NCBI GenBank assembly: GCA_963788585.1
Contig: CAWBHA010000006.1
Location: 459,062-523,061, forward strand
DNA: 64,000 nt
DNA from: Bog-473 sp963788585
GTDB lineage: Bacteria > Actinomycetota > Acidimicrobiia > Acidimicrobiales > RAAP-2
Direction of reading: 5' to 3'
Position numbers and translations under genes: made by a program. Positions within the stretch are counted from its first letter, which is position 1. Every line of letters begins with the position of its first letter. Under the pieces are notes generated by a model. The model saw only the letters and a list, made by a program, of their open reading frames with translations, was not told where the DNA came from and did not search any database. This document shows positions 19,181-28,494 of this stretch, in pieces.

Positions 19181-20517
19181 ATGCCCGAGAGCCGGCCCGA
19201 GGGCGATGACGGCGTCATCTCGATCGAGGAGATCGAGGATGCCGTCGTCGACGGGGACAGTCCCGTCGCCGCCCGAACCGGCACCGCACGGGCGGCCCTC
19301 GGGCACCGGACCTTCCGCATCGTCTTCCTGGGCGCCTTCGCGTCGAACATCGGCACCTGGATGCAGAACGTCGTCCTCGGCGCCTACGCCTACGACCTGA
19401 CGCACTCGAGCACGTTCGTCGGCGTGATCATCTTCGCCCAGCTCGGGCCGACCCTGGTCTTGCCGATGGTGGGCGGCCTGCTGGCGGACAAGGTGAATCG
19501 CAAACGCTTCCTGATCCTGTTGTCGCTCGAGCAGCTCGTCTTCTCCGCTCGGGGTGGCGCTCGTCGTGCACTCGCCCCACCCTTCCCACGTCCTGCTCGT
19601 CGTCATGGTGCTGCTGGTCGGCTGCGGGAGTGCGATGTTCGGGCCGACCTATTCCGCCGATCTTGCCGGGCCTGGTCGGGAAGGAGGACCTGCCGGGGGC
19701 GATCTCGCTCAACTCGGCGCAGATGAACGCATCTCGGGTGATCGGGCCGGTCATCGGGGGCGTCCTCTACTCCGCCATCGGGCCGGCCTGGGTCTTCGCC
19801 GGCAACGCAGTGACGTACCTCTTCGTGGTGGCTGCGTTGATGATGGTGACGCTGCCCGCCGTCCCTCAGATGGCCAGACACGCCAGCCGCTGGCGCGAGC
19901 TGACCGCCGGCGTGACGGTGGCTCGTCACGACAAGGTGATCGGTCGCTGCCTGGTCACCGTCTTCGTCTTCTCCCTGCTCGCGCTCGCCTTCATCGGCCA
20001 GATGCCGGTGGTGGCGGCGCACAACCTCGGGATCGACCTGTCCAAGTCGGCGGACTACGGGATCCTGTACGCGTGCTTCGGAGCCGGCGCCCTGACTGGC
20101 GCCATCTCCATCGGCACGGTCTTCGCCCAGACTTCGAAGCCCCTTCTCGTGCGGGTCTGCCTCGTCGGCTACGCGGTTTCGCTGTGCGCCTTCGCACTGC
20201 AGCGCTCACCTGTCCCCGCCGACGTCAACGTCGCGGTGACGGGCGCCTTCTACTTCGCGTTCATCACCGCGCTGAACACGACCCTCCAGGCGCGCCTGCA
20301 CGAGAACGTGCGCGGCCGCGTCATGGCCCTGTGGATGATGGGTTTCGGGGGCACCGTCGGCATCGGCAACCTGCTGATCGGCCCCATCGTGGAAGCGGTC
20401 GGGATCACCAATGTCCTGCTCTTCGGGTCCTTCGTGGCGCTCGCCCTGGCGTGGTACGCCGACGTGCGCAGCCCGCCCGAGGTTCAGGTCGTGCTGGGGG
20501 CCGAGCTGGCCCAGTAG
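19181..20517 (+). CDS. MFS transporter, EntS/DHA3-like (frame changes near 19550 and 19660)
   Basis: About 445 residues and 12 hydrophobic segments. An acidic head (EGDDGVISIEEIEDAVVDGD) is followed by HRTFRIVFLGAFASNIGTWM, then LLADKVNRKRFLILL, typical of MFS_3 exporters such as EntS. The second piece (ALVVHSPHPSHVLLVVMVLL) and the third (LPGLVGKEDLPGAISLNSAQ) are in other frames, giving breaks at about 19550 and 19660. TACCAT at 19168-19173 lies 7 bases before ATG 19181, so I prefer that start over ATG 19172, and the message is probably leaderless. The 3' end overlaps the convergent acyl-CoA ligase gene by 34 bases. The substrate is unknown. Confidence 0.82.
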
Positions 20518-22068
20518 GCCTCTCGCAGGGCCTTCTTGTACAGCTTCCCGTTCTCGCCACGGGGCATCGCCTCGGTGAAGTCCACCGAACGTGGGCACTT
20601 GTAATGCGACAGGTGGTCCCGGCAGAAGGCCAGGATCTCGGCCTCGAGCTCCGGGCCGGGGACGGCACCGGGAGCGGGCTGGACGACCGCCTTGACCTCT
20701 TCGCCCATCTCGGGCTCGGGGATGCCGAAGACGGCGACGTCGGCCACGGCGGGATGGAGCACCAGGACGTCCTCGATCTCCTGCGGATAGATGTTGACGC
20801 CGCCGGACACGATCATGAACAGCTTGCGGTCGGTCAGGTAGAGATAGCCCTCGTCGTCGAGGTGCCCGACGTCCCACAGGGTGGCCCAGCCCTTGTCGTT
20901 GAACGTCTGCTGCGTCTTCTCCGGGTCGTGGTTGTACTCGAAGGTGACGTTCCGGCTCCCGCTGCCGAAGTACACGACACCGTCCTGTCCGACCGGGACC
21001 TCGTCGCCATCGTCGTCGCAGACGTGGACCTCGCCCCAGATGGCCCGGCCGACGGAACCGGGATGGGTCAGGGCCTCCTCGGAGCTGATCCACGTCATCC
21101 CCAGCCCCTCGGTCCCCGAGTAGTACTCGTGAATGATGGGACCCCACCACTCGATCATCCGGCGCTTCACCTCGGGAGCACACGGAGCGGCCGCGTGCAC
21201 GACGGAGCGGAGCGAGGAGACGTCGTAACGGGCCCGGACCTCGTCCGGCAGCTTGAGCATGCGGACGAACATGGTCGGGACGAACTGGGCGTGCGTGACG
21301 TGGTACCGCTCGATGAGCGCCAGGCACTCCTCGGGGTCGAAGTGCTCCATCAGCACCACCGTCCCGCCCATGCGCTGCACCGTCATGGACCACACCAGCG
21401 GCGCCGAGTGGTACAGCGGCGCCGGACTGAGGTAGACGTCCCCTTCGCCGAGCCCCATGATGCGCTCGAGCATCGGGACCAGGGTGGCGCTGGTCCCGAA
21501 CGGGTCGCCGCTCAGCGGCCGGCGGATCCCCTTCGGGTGGCCGGTCGTGCCCGATGAGTAGAGCATGGCGAAGCCCTCGAGCTCCTCGGCCAGCGGCTCG
21601 CCGCTGAAGCCGGGGACACGAACTCGTCATACGAGGTATGCCCGGCCGCGACGTGGCCCCCCAGCATCAGCCGGAGCTCGACGAGCGGCGTCAGAGGGAC
21701 CAGCTCGTCGGCCAGGGGCGCCAGGGCGTCGGAGGTGATGAGCGTGTGGGCGCCGCAGTCGTTGACGATGTACGCCGGCCTCTTCGGCCGTCAGATGCCA
21801 GTTGGCCAGCGTGTAGTACACGCCGCTGCGCTGGAGCCCGAACACCACCTCGTGGGTCCGCTCGTCGTTGGGCAGACAGCACCGCCACGTGGTCGCCGGG
21901 CCGGAGGCCATGGGCGTACAGCGCCTGCGCCAGACGGGCAGACCGCTCCTCCAACTCGGCGAACGTGACGACCTGTCCCGATGTGGTGATGACCGCCGGC
22001 CGACGACCGGCCGCGCCGGCGGCGTAGGTCGCGGGGCGGAGGTGCGCCGGACGGGTCTCGCTGTCCAC
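20484..22068 (-). CDS. AMP-forming acyl-CoA synthetase (FadD-like; at least three frame changes)
   Basis: About 525 residues. The adenylate-forming enzyme activates a carboxylic acid with ATP and loads it on CoA. The intact C-terminal 360 residues have the P-loop-like LYSSGTTGHPKGI, YYSGTEGLGMTWIS, the ATP-binding GYLYLTDRKLFMIVSGGVNI and the catalytic-lysine region MPRGENGKLYKKALREAYW. The N-terminal 170 residues are scattered over three frames (FAELEERSARLAQALYAHGL, LLPNDERTHEVVFGLQRSGV, LTSDALAPLADELVPLTPL), with breaks near 21885, 21785 and 21630. The GTG at 22068 is the likely start. The chain length it prefers cannot be told, and a steroid or medium-chain acid is possible given the acyl-CoA genes nearby. 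Confidence 0.85.
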
Positions 22069-22160
22069 CGCCCTCTTCTAGTCGACGCGCCCCACGTGGC
22101 GCCTCACCACGGGCGGCCCGGGCGAGCCACCGAGACGACGTGCCTCGGCTCGAGGCCCGG

Positions 22161-23027
22161 TCAGCCGCGCTTCGGCGACCACGTCCAGCGCCGCAGGCCA
22201 ACGGCGATGCCGGCCGCACCCCAGATCAGCATCACGCCCAGGTCGCGCCAGGGCCAGACGGGGGTGCCCGGCTGCCCGGTGAACGACGCCACCAGCGCGT
22301 CGATGAGGTGCCGGATCGGGAAGTAGTCGGCGAAGGTGGCGAGGCCCGATCCGGGCGTGATCGGGAACCACAGTCCCGAGAGCGCGACGAGGATGAAGAA
22401 GGACAGGCTCACGATCGGCCCGGCGGAGTCCTGATTGGGCACGAGCGTGCTGATGCCGACGCCCATGGCGCTGTAGCAGACCATGGCCACGAGCAGCGTG
22501 ACGACGAAGGGCGCCCAGTGGACGGGCCCGCTCACGCCGTAGCCGAGCCAGCCCACGACCAGGAGCAGCACCACCCCCATGAGCGCCACGATCATGGCGT
22601 TGACGATCAGCGCGTCCATGAGCATCCAGGTCGGCAGCGGGCTGAGGCGCAGGCGCTTGAGCAGGCCCGTCTCGCGACGGTTCACCAGCGTGATGGCCAG
22701 GATGGTGAAGCACGAGGCCATGACGCCGTAGCCGCAGAACCCGGCCACGTAGTAGTCGATCAGCTTGATCCCGCCGTAGGACCCGATGGTGCTCTTCCCC
22801 GCCGTCGCGCCGAGGAGGATGAGGAAGACCACGGAGAAGGCGATCGGTCATGAGCGCACCGACGGGGTTGAGCCAGAACGACAGCTGCTCGAAGCCGACC
22901 TGGCGCACCACGAGGCCTGCGTCGCTCCAGCCCCGGAGGCTGCCCCGCTACCGGCACCGACGAGGCCGGCACCGACGAAGCCGTCGTCGACGGCAGCCGT
23001 CACGCCGGAGTCGGAGACGGAGCTCAC
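22161..23027 (-). CDS. ABC-2 type transporter permease (frame changes near 22845 and 22920)
   Basis: About 285 residues with six hydrophobic segments. GFCGYGVMASCFTILAITLV, RRETGLLKRLRLSPLPTWML and NQDSAGPIVSLSFFILVALS are typical of DrrB-like ABC-2 permeases, which export drugs, lipids or polysaccharides. The N-terminal soluble part (VSSVSDSGVTAAVDDGFVGA) and QVGFEQLSFWLNPVGALMT lie in two other frames, so breaks are placed near 22920 and 22845. GTG 23027 is the start, overlapping the ATPase stop as GTGA. With the ATPase at 23024 it makes a complete exporter. The Gly/Ala-rich head is unusual for the family and may be partly an artefact of the indels. Confidence 0.83.
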
Positions 23028-23940
23028 TCGCCCGACCTCGTGAGCCCGAGATAGATGTCCTCGAGCGAGACGCGCAGCACCGAGAGGCCCTGGAGCGAGT
23101 GACCACCCTCCAGCGCCCACCCCGTCAGGTCGTGCAGCACCCGCAGCTCGTCCTCGGTGTGGATCTCGACGAGTCCGTCAGGCGGTGGTCTCGACCGACG
23201 TCGGACGTCCACCGGCAGCCCTGCCGAGCGACACCCCGTCGGGCAGGCGGAAGCGGATGGTCACGGCACCGAGATCCCGGCCGCCGATGGACGACGGCGT
23301 CCCGTTGGCCACGATCTCCTGGCCGAACAGCACGGCCGACCTGGTCGGCCAGCGCCTCCACCTCGTCCATGTAATGGGTCGTCAGCAAGACGGTGGTGCC
23401 TGCGCCGGCCAGGCGGCGGATGAGGTCCCACGTCTCACGCCGCCCCGACGGGTCGAGCCCGGTCGTCGGCTCGTCGAGGAAGAGGAGCTCGGGGTTGCCG
23501 ATGATCCCGAGCCCGACGTCGAGACGCCGTTGCTGCCCCCCGGAGAGCCGCTTGACTCGATCGTCGGCCTTCTCGTCCAACCCGATCAGCTCGATGACCT
23601 CGTCGACCGGCCGCGGATTCGGGTAGTACCCGGCGTTCCGCGTCAACACCTGACGGACCGAGTAGTAGGGCTCGATCGCCAGCTCCTGCAGGACGACACC
23701 GATCTGGGTACGCAGCCAACGCTGCGTGGCGCGGTCGGCCGGGTCGACCCCGAGCGTCTCGACCCGCCCGCCGCTGCGGTGGCGGAACCCCTCGAGGATC
23801 TCGACCGTCGTCGTCTTGCCGGCGCCGTTGGGCCCGAGCAGCGCGAACACCTCGCCCTTCTGCACCTCGAAGCTGACGTCGCGCACCGCCACCGTGTCGC
23901 CGTAGGACTTGGCGAGATGCTCGACGGTCACCGCAGGCAT
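23024..23940 (-). CDS. ABC transporter ATP-binding protein, DrrA-like (frame changes between about 23200 and 23330)
   Basis: About 305 residues. The nucleotide-binding domain is intact: Walker A LLGPNGAGKTTTVEILEG, signature RLSGGQQRRLDVGLGI, Walker B LLFLDEPTTGLDPSGR and the switch histidine in VLLTTHYMDEVEALADQ. The C-terminal extension is broken over other frames and ends with HDLTGWALEGGHSLQGLSVL and VSLEDIYLGLTRSGE, the usual C-terminus of DrrA-type ATPases. It energises the ABC-2 permease that follows with a four-base overlap. ATG 23940 is supported by MPAVTVEHLAKSYGDTVAVR. The marR gene lies upstream on the same strand, so the pump may be under the same regulator, which is inference. 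Confidence 0.88.
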
Positions 23941-24018
23941 GGCGACCCCGTATTCCCCGAGCGGTGGCCCCCGAAACGCCGCATCTGGTCGGACGGCCCC
24001 GTCGGCATGGGACCGACG

Positions 24019-24490
24019 CTACTGGGGGCCGGACCCGGCTACGCCGAAGCCGCAGCTCCCACCGTGACAGGCGTCGGCGGCGAGGACCTTGTCGAACAGG
24101 TCGCGCAGCTGGCGCAGCTCGGCGTTGGACAGCGCGGCGAAGGCGGCGGGCGGGACCGACAGCAGGGCGTCGATCTCGGCCGCCAGCTTCCGTCCGCGCT
24201 CGGTCAGCACGATGATCTTGACCCGCCGGTCGTCGGGCGACGGCTCGCGGCGGGCCAGGCCCGCGGGCGTCGAGGTCGTCGACGAGCGCCGTGACGTACG
24301 AGGGGTCGACGCCGATGCCCCGGGCCATCTCGCCCATGGAGACGCCGTCCGCCTTGCCGAGGCGTGTCAGCGTCTTGATGACGCCGGGCGAGAGCTTCGT
24401 ACGCTCACCCAGGGCGGCCATCCGCTCCACGTGCTCGCCCTCGAAGACGACACGGCGCAGGCGTTCGAAGGCCTCCTCGGCCATTCCCAT
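24019..24490 (-). CDS. MarR family transcriptional regulator (frame change near 24250)
   Basis: About 157 residues. Winged-helix text LSPGVIKTLTRLGKADGVSM, then GEMARGIGVDPSYVTALVDDL (recognition helix), is in one frame. IVLTERGRKLAAEIDALLSV and the C-terminal dimerisation helix LSNAELRQLRDLFDKVLAAD are in another, with the break near 24250. The C-terminus has CHGGSCGFG, an unusual Cys pair that could sense thiols or metals. ATG 24490 is chosen. ATG 24532 is in frame but lies inside the promoter of the divergent MFS gene. On the minus strand TTGTCA (24520-24525), a 17-base spacer and GACAAT stand just before ATG 24490, so the message may be leaderless. It probably represses the divergent pump. 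Confidence 0.82.
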
Positions 24491-24519
24491 GCGTGCGATT
24501 GTCGCACCGTCGAAAGTCT

Positions 24520-24549
24520 TTGACAACCTCATACATTTGAGTACTATGA
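24520..24549 (+). promoter_or_regulatory. Sigma-70-like promoter and possible MarR operator for the MFS gene
   Basis: TTGACA (24520-24525), a 16-base spacer and TACTAT (24542-24547) form a near-consensus promoter, rare in such GC-rich DNA. An inverted repeat TCATA (24529-24533) / TATGA (24545-24549) overlaps spacer and -10, where a MarR dimer could block both divergent promoters. The expected start of transcription is only a few bases before ATG 24560. Confidence 0.65.
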
Positions 24550-24559
24550 AGTAATCCCC

Positions 24560-26095
24560 ATGGCAACGACCGAAGCCGCCCCGTTCAAGCTCACGCCCGA
24601 ACTGCGCCGCACCTCGACCGTCGTCGTGTTCTGGGCTCGATCATGTCGATCCTCGACACGACGATCGTGGCGGTGGCCCTGGCCACCCTGGGCCGGGACT
24701 TCCACGTCTCGGTCACCACGATCCAGTGGGTCGCCACCGGGTACCTCCTGGCGTTGGCCATCGTGACGCCCGTCTACCGGCTGGGCGGTCGACCGTTTCG
24801 GGGCCAAGCGGCTCTGGATGGGCTCGACCGCCCTCTTCGTCGTCGGCTCCAGCCTCTGTGGCCTGTCCTGGTCGGCCAATTCGCTCATCTTCTTCCGGGT
24901 GCTCCAGGGCATCGGCGGCGGCATGCTCCTCCCCGTCGGGCAGTCCATCCTCGCCCGCGCCGCCGGCCCCCAGCGCATGGGCCGCGTCATGAGCATCATC
25001 GGCGTGCCGATGGTGCTCGGACCGATCATGGGGCCGGTCATCGGCGGGCTGATCGTGTCCAACTACAGCTGGCGCTGGATCTTCTACATCAACGTCCCGA
25101 TCGGCATCGTGACGCTCGTGCTCTCCAACCGCTGGCTGCCGAGGTTCGACAGCGACGAGCGCTTCCCCACCGCATTCGACACGCTCGGCTTCTGTCTCTT
25201 GTCACCCGGCCTCGCCGCCCTGCTCTACTCCGCTCTCCGAGGTCGGGACCACCGGCTCCTATACGAGCCCGTCGGTGCTCGTGAGCGCCGTGCTCGGGGT
25301 GCTCCTGATGGCGGGGTTCATCCTCCACGCGCTCCGCGTGAGGAATCCCCTGCTCGACCTGCACCCCTTCCGGCACCGGAACTTCGCCATCGCCAACGTC
25401 TGCATCTTCGTCATCGGCGCCACGCTGTTCGGCTCGATGTTCCTGCTGCCCATCTACTACCAGGTCGCCCGCGGCCAGGAGGCCTGGGTGGCGGGGCTGC
25501 TCCTGGCGCCCCAGGGCATCGGCGCGGCCTGCATCATGCGCTGGGCGGGCAGCGTCACGGACCGCTTCGGGCCTCGCCGCGTCGTGCCCTTCGGCATCCT
25601 CCTCATGGCGGCGGCGACCGTCCCCTTCGCCTTCGTCACCGCCAACACCAGCCTCGGGCTCCTGGCGGTGACCCTCTTCGTGCGCGGCCTCGGGCTCGGC
25701 CTCTCGATGATGCCGGTGACGGCCGCGGCCTACTTCGACCTCAACCACGCGGAGATCCCGAAGGCCTCGACCATCATGAACATCGTGCGGCTGGTCGGCG
25801 GGTCGGTGGCCACGGCGCTCTTCGCGGTGGTGCTCGAGCGGCAGATCGTGGCCAACCTCGGCTCCGCCGCCACGAAGTTCGGCGGGAGCGCCGGCGTGAT
25901 CGGCGCCACGGCGAAGCTGCCGCCACCGGTGGCGGACTCGGTCGCCGCGGCCTTCGCCCACACGTTCTGGTGGTCCGTCGGCGCCATCATGATCGCTTTC
26001 GTCCCGACGCTCTTCCTGCCCAACCACGCGGCGGTTGCGCCGCGGACGACGAGCCCGCCACCGACTCCCCCGTCGCCGGGGCCATGCTCGAGTAG
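24560..26095 (+). CDS. MFS transporter, DHA2 (EmrB/QacA) family (about four or five frame changes)
   Basis: About 510 residues. The pieces in order are ATTEAAPFKLTPELRRTST, then SILDTTIVAVALATLGRDFH (helix 1 block), SANSLIFFRVLQGIGGGMLL, a motif C-like GPIMGPVIGGLIVSNYSWRW, and LLLAPQGIGAACIMRWAGSV. The ending DDEPATDSPVAGAMLE returns to an earlier frame. Breaks fall near 24632, 24790, 25260 and 26036. About 14 membrane segments are expected. It is a proton-driven exporter, transcribed divergently from marR with shared control DNA, the standard layout for a drug-inducible efflux pump. The ligand sensed by the regulator is unknown. Confidence 0.85.
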
Positions 26096-26884
26096 CCAGC
26101 GACGTCGGACCGGTCACCGCGCGCTGGCCGATCGCCTGGCCCGTGCCGGTTTCGTGGCCGCTTCCGACGAGGCGGGCGAGCTCATCGACGCGGCCGATGG
26201 CGACGCCGGCCGCCTGGAGGCACTGATCGATCGCCGCCTGGACGGCGAGCCGCTGGCCTGGATCACCGGCTGGGCCGCCTTCGGCGACGTCACCGTCGCG
26301 GTCCACCCGGGCGTCTACGTCCCCCGCTGGCAGAGCCTCGAGCTGGCCCGGCGGGCGGCAGCCAGACTCCCCGACCGCGGCACCGCGGTCGACGTGTGCA
26401 CCGGGTCGGGCGCGATCGCCGGTGCGCACTCGGGCCCGCCCGCCCGCGGGCGCGCGTCGTCGCCACCGACGTCGACCCGCGGGCCGTCGCCTGCGCCGGG
26501 GCGAACGGCGTCGAGGTCTACGGCGGTGACCTGTTCGCCGCGCTCCCGCCCGTCCCTGCGGCACGCCGACCGACGTGGTCGTGGCCGTCGTCCCCTACGT
26601 CCCGCACCGCCGAGCTCGGGCACCTGCCGCGGCACACCCTCGAATTCGAGGAAACGTGCGCACTACGACGGCGGATCGGACGGCACCGAGGTCGTGGCAC
26701 GCCTCCTCGACCGAGCGCCCCCGGCTACCTGCGGCCGGGCGGGACGGTGCTGCTCGAGCTCGGGGGCACCCAGGCCGGGCTCATCCTGCGGCCGCTCATC
26801 GACGAGCGGGGCTACGACGGTATCGAGACGTGGTGCGACGAGGACGGCGACCTGCGCGGCGTCGAGGCCCGGCTCGGCGCCTAG
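26096..26884 (+). CDS. HemK-like class I SAM-dependent methyltransferase (several frame changes; start not resolved)
   Basis: The reconstructed order matches an actinobacterial HemK-related family: HRALADRLARAGFVAASDEA, LDGEPLAWITGWAAFGDVTV, VHPGVYVPRWQSLELARRAA, the SAM-binding TAVDVCTGSGAIA, then VVATDVDPRAVACAGANGVE, VVAVVPYVPH, PGYLRPGGTVLLELGGTQAG and a C-terminal RGVEARLGA. The NPPY of true PrmC is replaced by a VPYVP-type sequence, so its target is probably not the release factors. Breaks lie near 26430, 26570, 26660 and 26715. No start codon is in frame after the MFS stop at 26095, so the start given is a boundary, not a choice. It converges on the membrane protein gene, overlapping by four bases. 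Confidence 0.75.
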   Translation, partial: PATSDRSPRAGRSPGPCRFRGRFRRGGRAHRRGRWRRRPPGGTDRSPPGRRAAGLDHRLGRLRRRHRRGPPGRLRPPLAEPRAGPAGGSQTPRPRHRGRRVHRVGRDRRCALGPARPRARVVATDVDPRAVACAGANGVEVYGGDLFAALPPVPAARRPTWSWPSSPTSRTAELGHLPRHTLEFEETCALRRRIGRHRGRGTPPRPSAPGYLRPGGTVLLELGGTQAGLILRPLIDERGYDGIETWCDEDGDLRGVEARLGA

Positions 26885-28377
26885 GTCCGGGCGAAGACCA
26901 GGGCGACGGGCGAGCGGTCGACCACGTGCCAGCGCGGGTCGTGCGCGAGGTAGCAGCGACAGTGCGGTGTCGGGCGCCCAGACGACGTACGGCGACGTCG
27001 AAGTCGGACAGGATGGGGTCCGGGTTGGTCGTGAGGTCGTTGATGGCGAAGAACTGCGTCAGCACCGTGCCCTCGAAGAGGTCGGTGCGGCCGTCGACGA
27101 AGGTGGCCCGGTGCCGGGCGATGGAGTAGTCGCCCCAGGCGTACTCGGTGAAGATGCGGCCGGGGTGACGCACGGAGATAGTCGAACGCCTGCACGGGTT
27201 CAGCGTCGATGACACACTCCCGACCGGCACGGAGGGGGCGCCGAGGATGAAGATGCCCAGCACCGACGAAGCCCGCTCCGGCCCAGCGCCGTGCCGTCGT
27301 CCCCCAGGGTCGGCGGGCCGGCAGGACGGCGGCCAGCCCGACGGCGACCAGCATCAGGTAGATGACGAGGCGCTGCGTGCGCAGGGCCTCCACGAACAGG
27401 GCAGGGCGCCCAGCGTGCCTTCCAACAGCGGGATGCGGCGGGAGCGGATGCACGCGACCAGCAGCGCGACCGGGACGAGGTAGACGAGCGAGCACCATCA
27501 GCGAGTGGAAATCGGGCGAGTTCCACTCGTTGATGTACTGCCCGATCTGACCGTTGCGCGAGACGTCGACGTCGTAGCCCAGCAGCCCCGGCCCGTACGG
27601 CGTGATGCACGACGGCGAGCACGCTGCCGAGCAGCGCCAGCCCGAGCGCACCGGTGTGCGACGACTGCGCCACGCCGTCGATCCGCCCGACGACGCGGGC
27701 CGGCGCCAGGGACCAGCCCAGCTCGATCCCGAGCACGAGCGAGCCCGATCAGGACCGACCCGTGCGTGTTGACCCAGACGAGGCACAGCGGTGGGAGGCA
27801 GAGCAGCCAGCGCGGGTTCCCCCGCGCCTTCGTCAGCACGAGCAACTCGAGGGGGAACCAGACCAGCGAGAAGTCGAGGCCGCGGTCCTCGACGACGGTG
27901 CCGGCGATGCCATACGACAGCAGGAGCACGATCGCGACGACCCGGCCCGCCGCGCGCACCGAGCGCGCGCGCGTAGGCGGCGCTCACCGCGAGGGACGCG
28001 CCGCCGAGGACGACGGCGTAGAGCGGGTAGGCCGCGTTGCCGACGGCACGGAACATCGCGGCCAGCACCACCTCCGAGCCCCATTCGTCGACCACCCAGC
28101 GGCGGTGCGCCTCTGTGTACGAGAACGGGTCCAGGCCGATGATGCGGTGGTGATCGAGCATCCACTGTCCGGCGGCCAGCGACCAGAAGCTCGTCGTTGG
28201 AGAGCGAGTGGTCGAGCGCGACGGCGGCGATGAAGCCGATGGCGAGAGCGAGACCGGCCAGCTCGATCGCCCGCTGCGGCAGACGGCGCGGCGCATCGGA
28301 GGCGGGGGGCGGTCGGCAGGGGCGGCGCCGGCCGTCGGCAGATCGTGTCGCTCGACGGCCCGGACGCTCGCCTGCAC
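26881..28377 (-). CDS. Polytopic membrane protein of unknown function (six or more frame changes)
   Basis: The reconstructed protein is about 490 residues. The pieces are ELAGLALAIGFIAAVALDHS, AGQWMLDHHRIIGLDPFSYT, EAHRRWVVDEWGSEVVLAAM, VVAIVLLLSYGIAGTVVEDR, LLCLPPLCLVWVNTHGSVLI, NGQIGQYINEWNSPDFHSLM, TQRLVIYLMLVAVGLAAVLP, and, outside the membrane, GRIFTEYAWGDYSIARHRAT then FVDGRTDLFEGTVLTQFFAI. The DPFSYT-EW block and the final GRIF.EY.WG...DGR.DL block are those of a widespread family of bacterial integral membrane proteins that resembles glycosyltransferases but has no settled function. It has more breaks per kilobase than any other gene here. The GTG at 28377 is the likeliest start. Confidence 0.65.
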   Translation of the reverse strand: MQASVRAVERHDLPTAGAAPADRPPPPMRRAVCRSGRSSWPVSLSPSASSPPSRSTTRSPTTSFWSLAAGQWMLDHHRIIGLDPFSYTEAHRRWVVDEWGSEVVLAAMFRAVGNAAYPLYAVVLGGASLAVSAAYARALGARGGPGRRDRAPAVVWHRRHRRRGPRPRLLAGLVPPRVARADEGAGEPALAALPPTAVPRLGQHARVGPDRARSCSGSSWAGPWRRPASSGGSTAWRSRRTPVRSGWRCSAACSPSCITPYGPGLLGYDVDVSRNGQIGQYINEWNSPDFHSLMVLARLPRPGRAAGRVHPLPPHPAVGRHAGRPALFVEALRTQRLVIYLMLVAVGLAAVLPARRPWGTTARRWAGAGFVGAGHLHPRRPLRAGRECVIDAEPVQAFDYLRASPRPHLHRVRLGRLLHRPAPGHLRRRPHRPLRGHGADAVLRHQRPHDQPGPHPVRLRRRRTSSGRPTPHCRCYLAHDPRWHVVDRSPVALVFART

Positions 28378-28494
28378 TGCTCTCCCCTCGTGCCGATCCC
28401 CCACCGGCACCCCTGCGGGCACCGTACAACGGGCTCCGTCAGAACGGCGTCGCAGGACGGTTGCGATCCCGTCGCTTTCGCCTCCTCACCGGAC

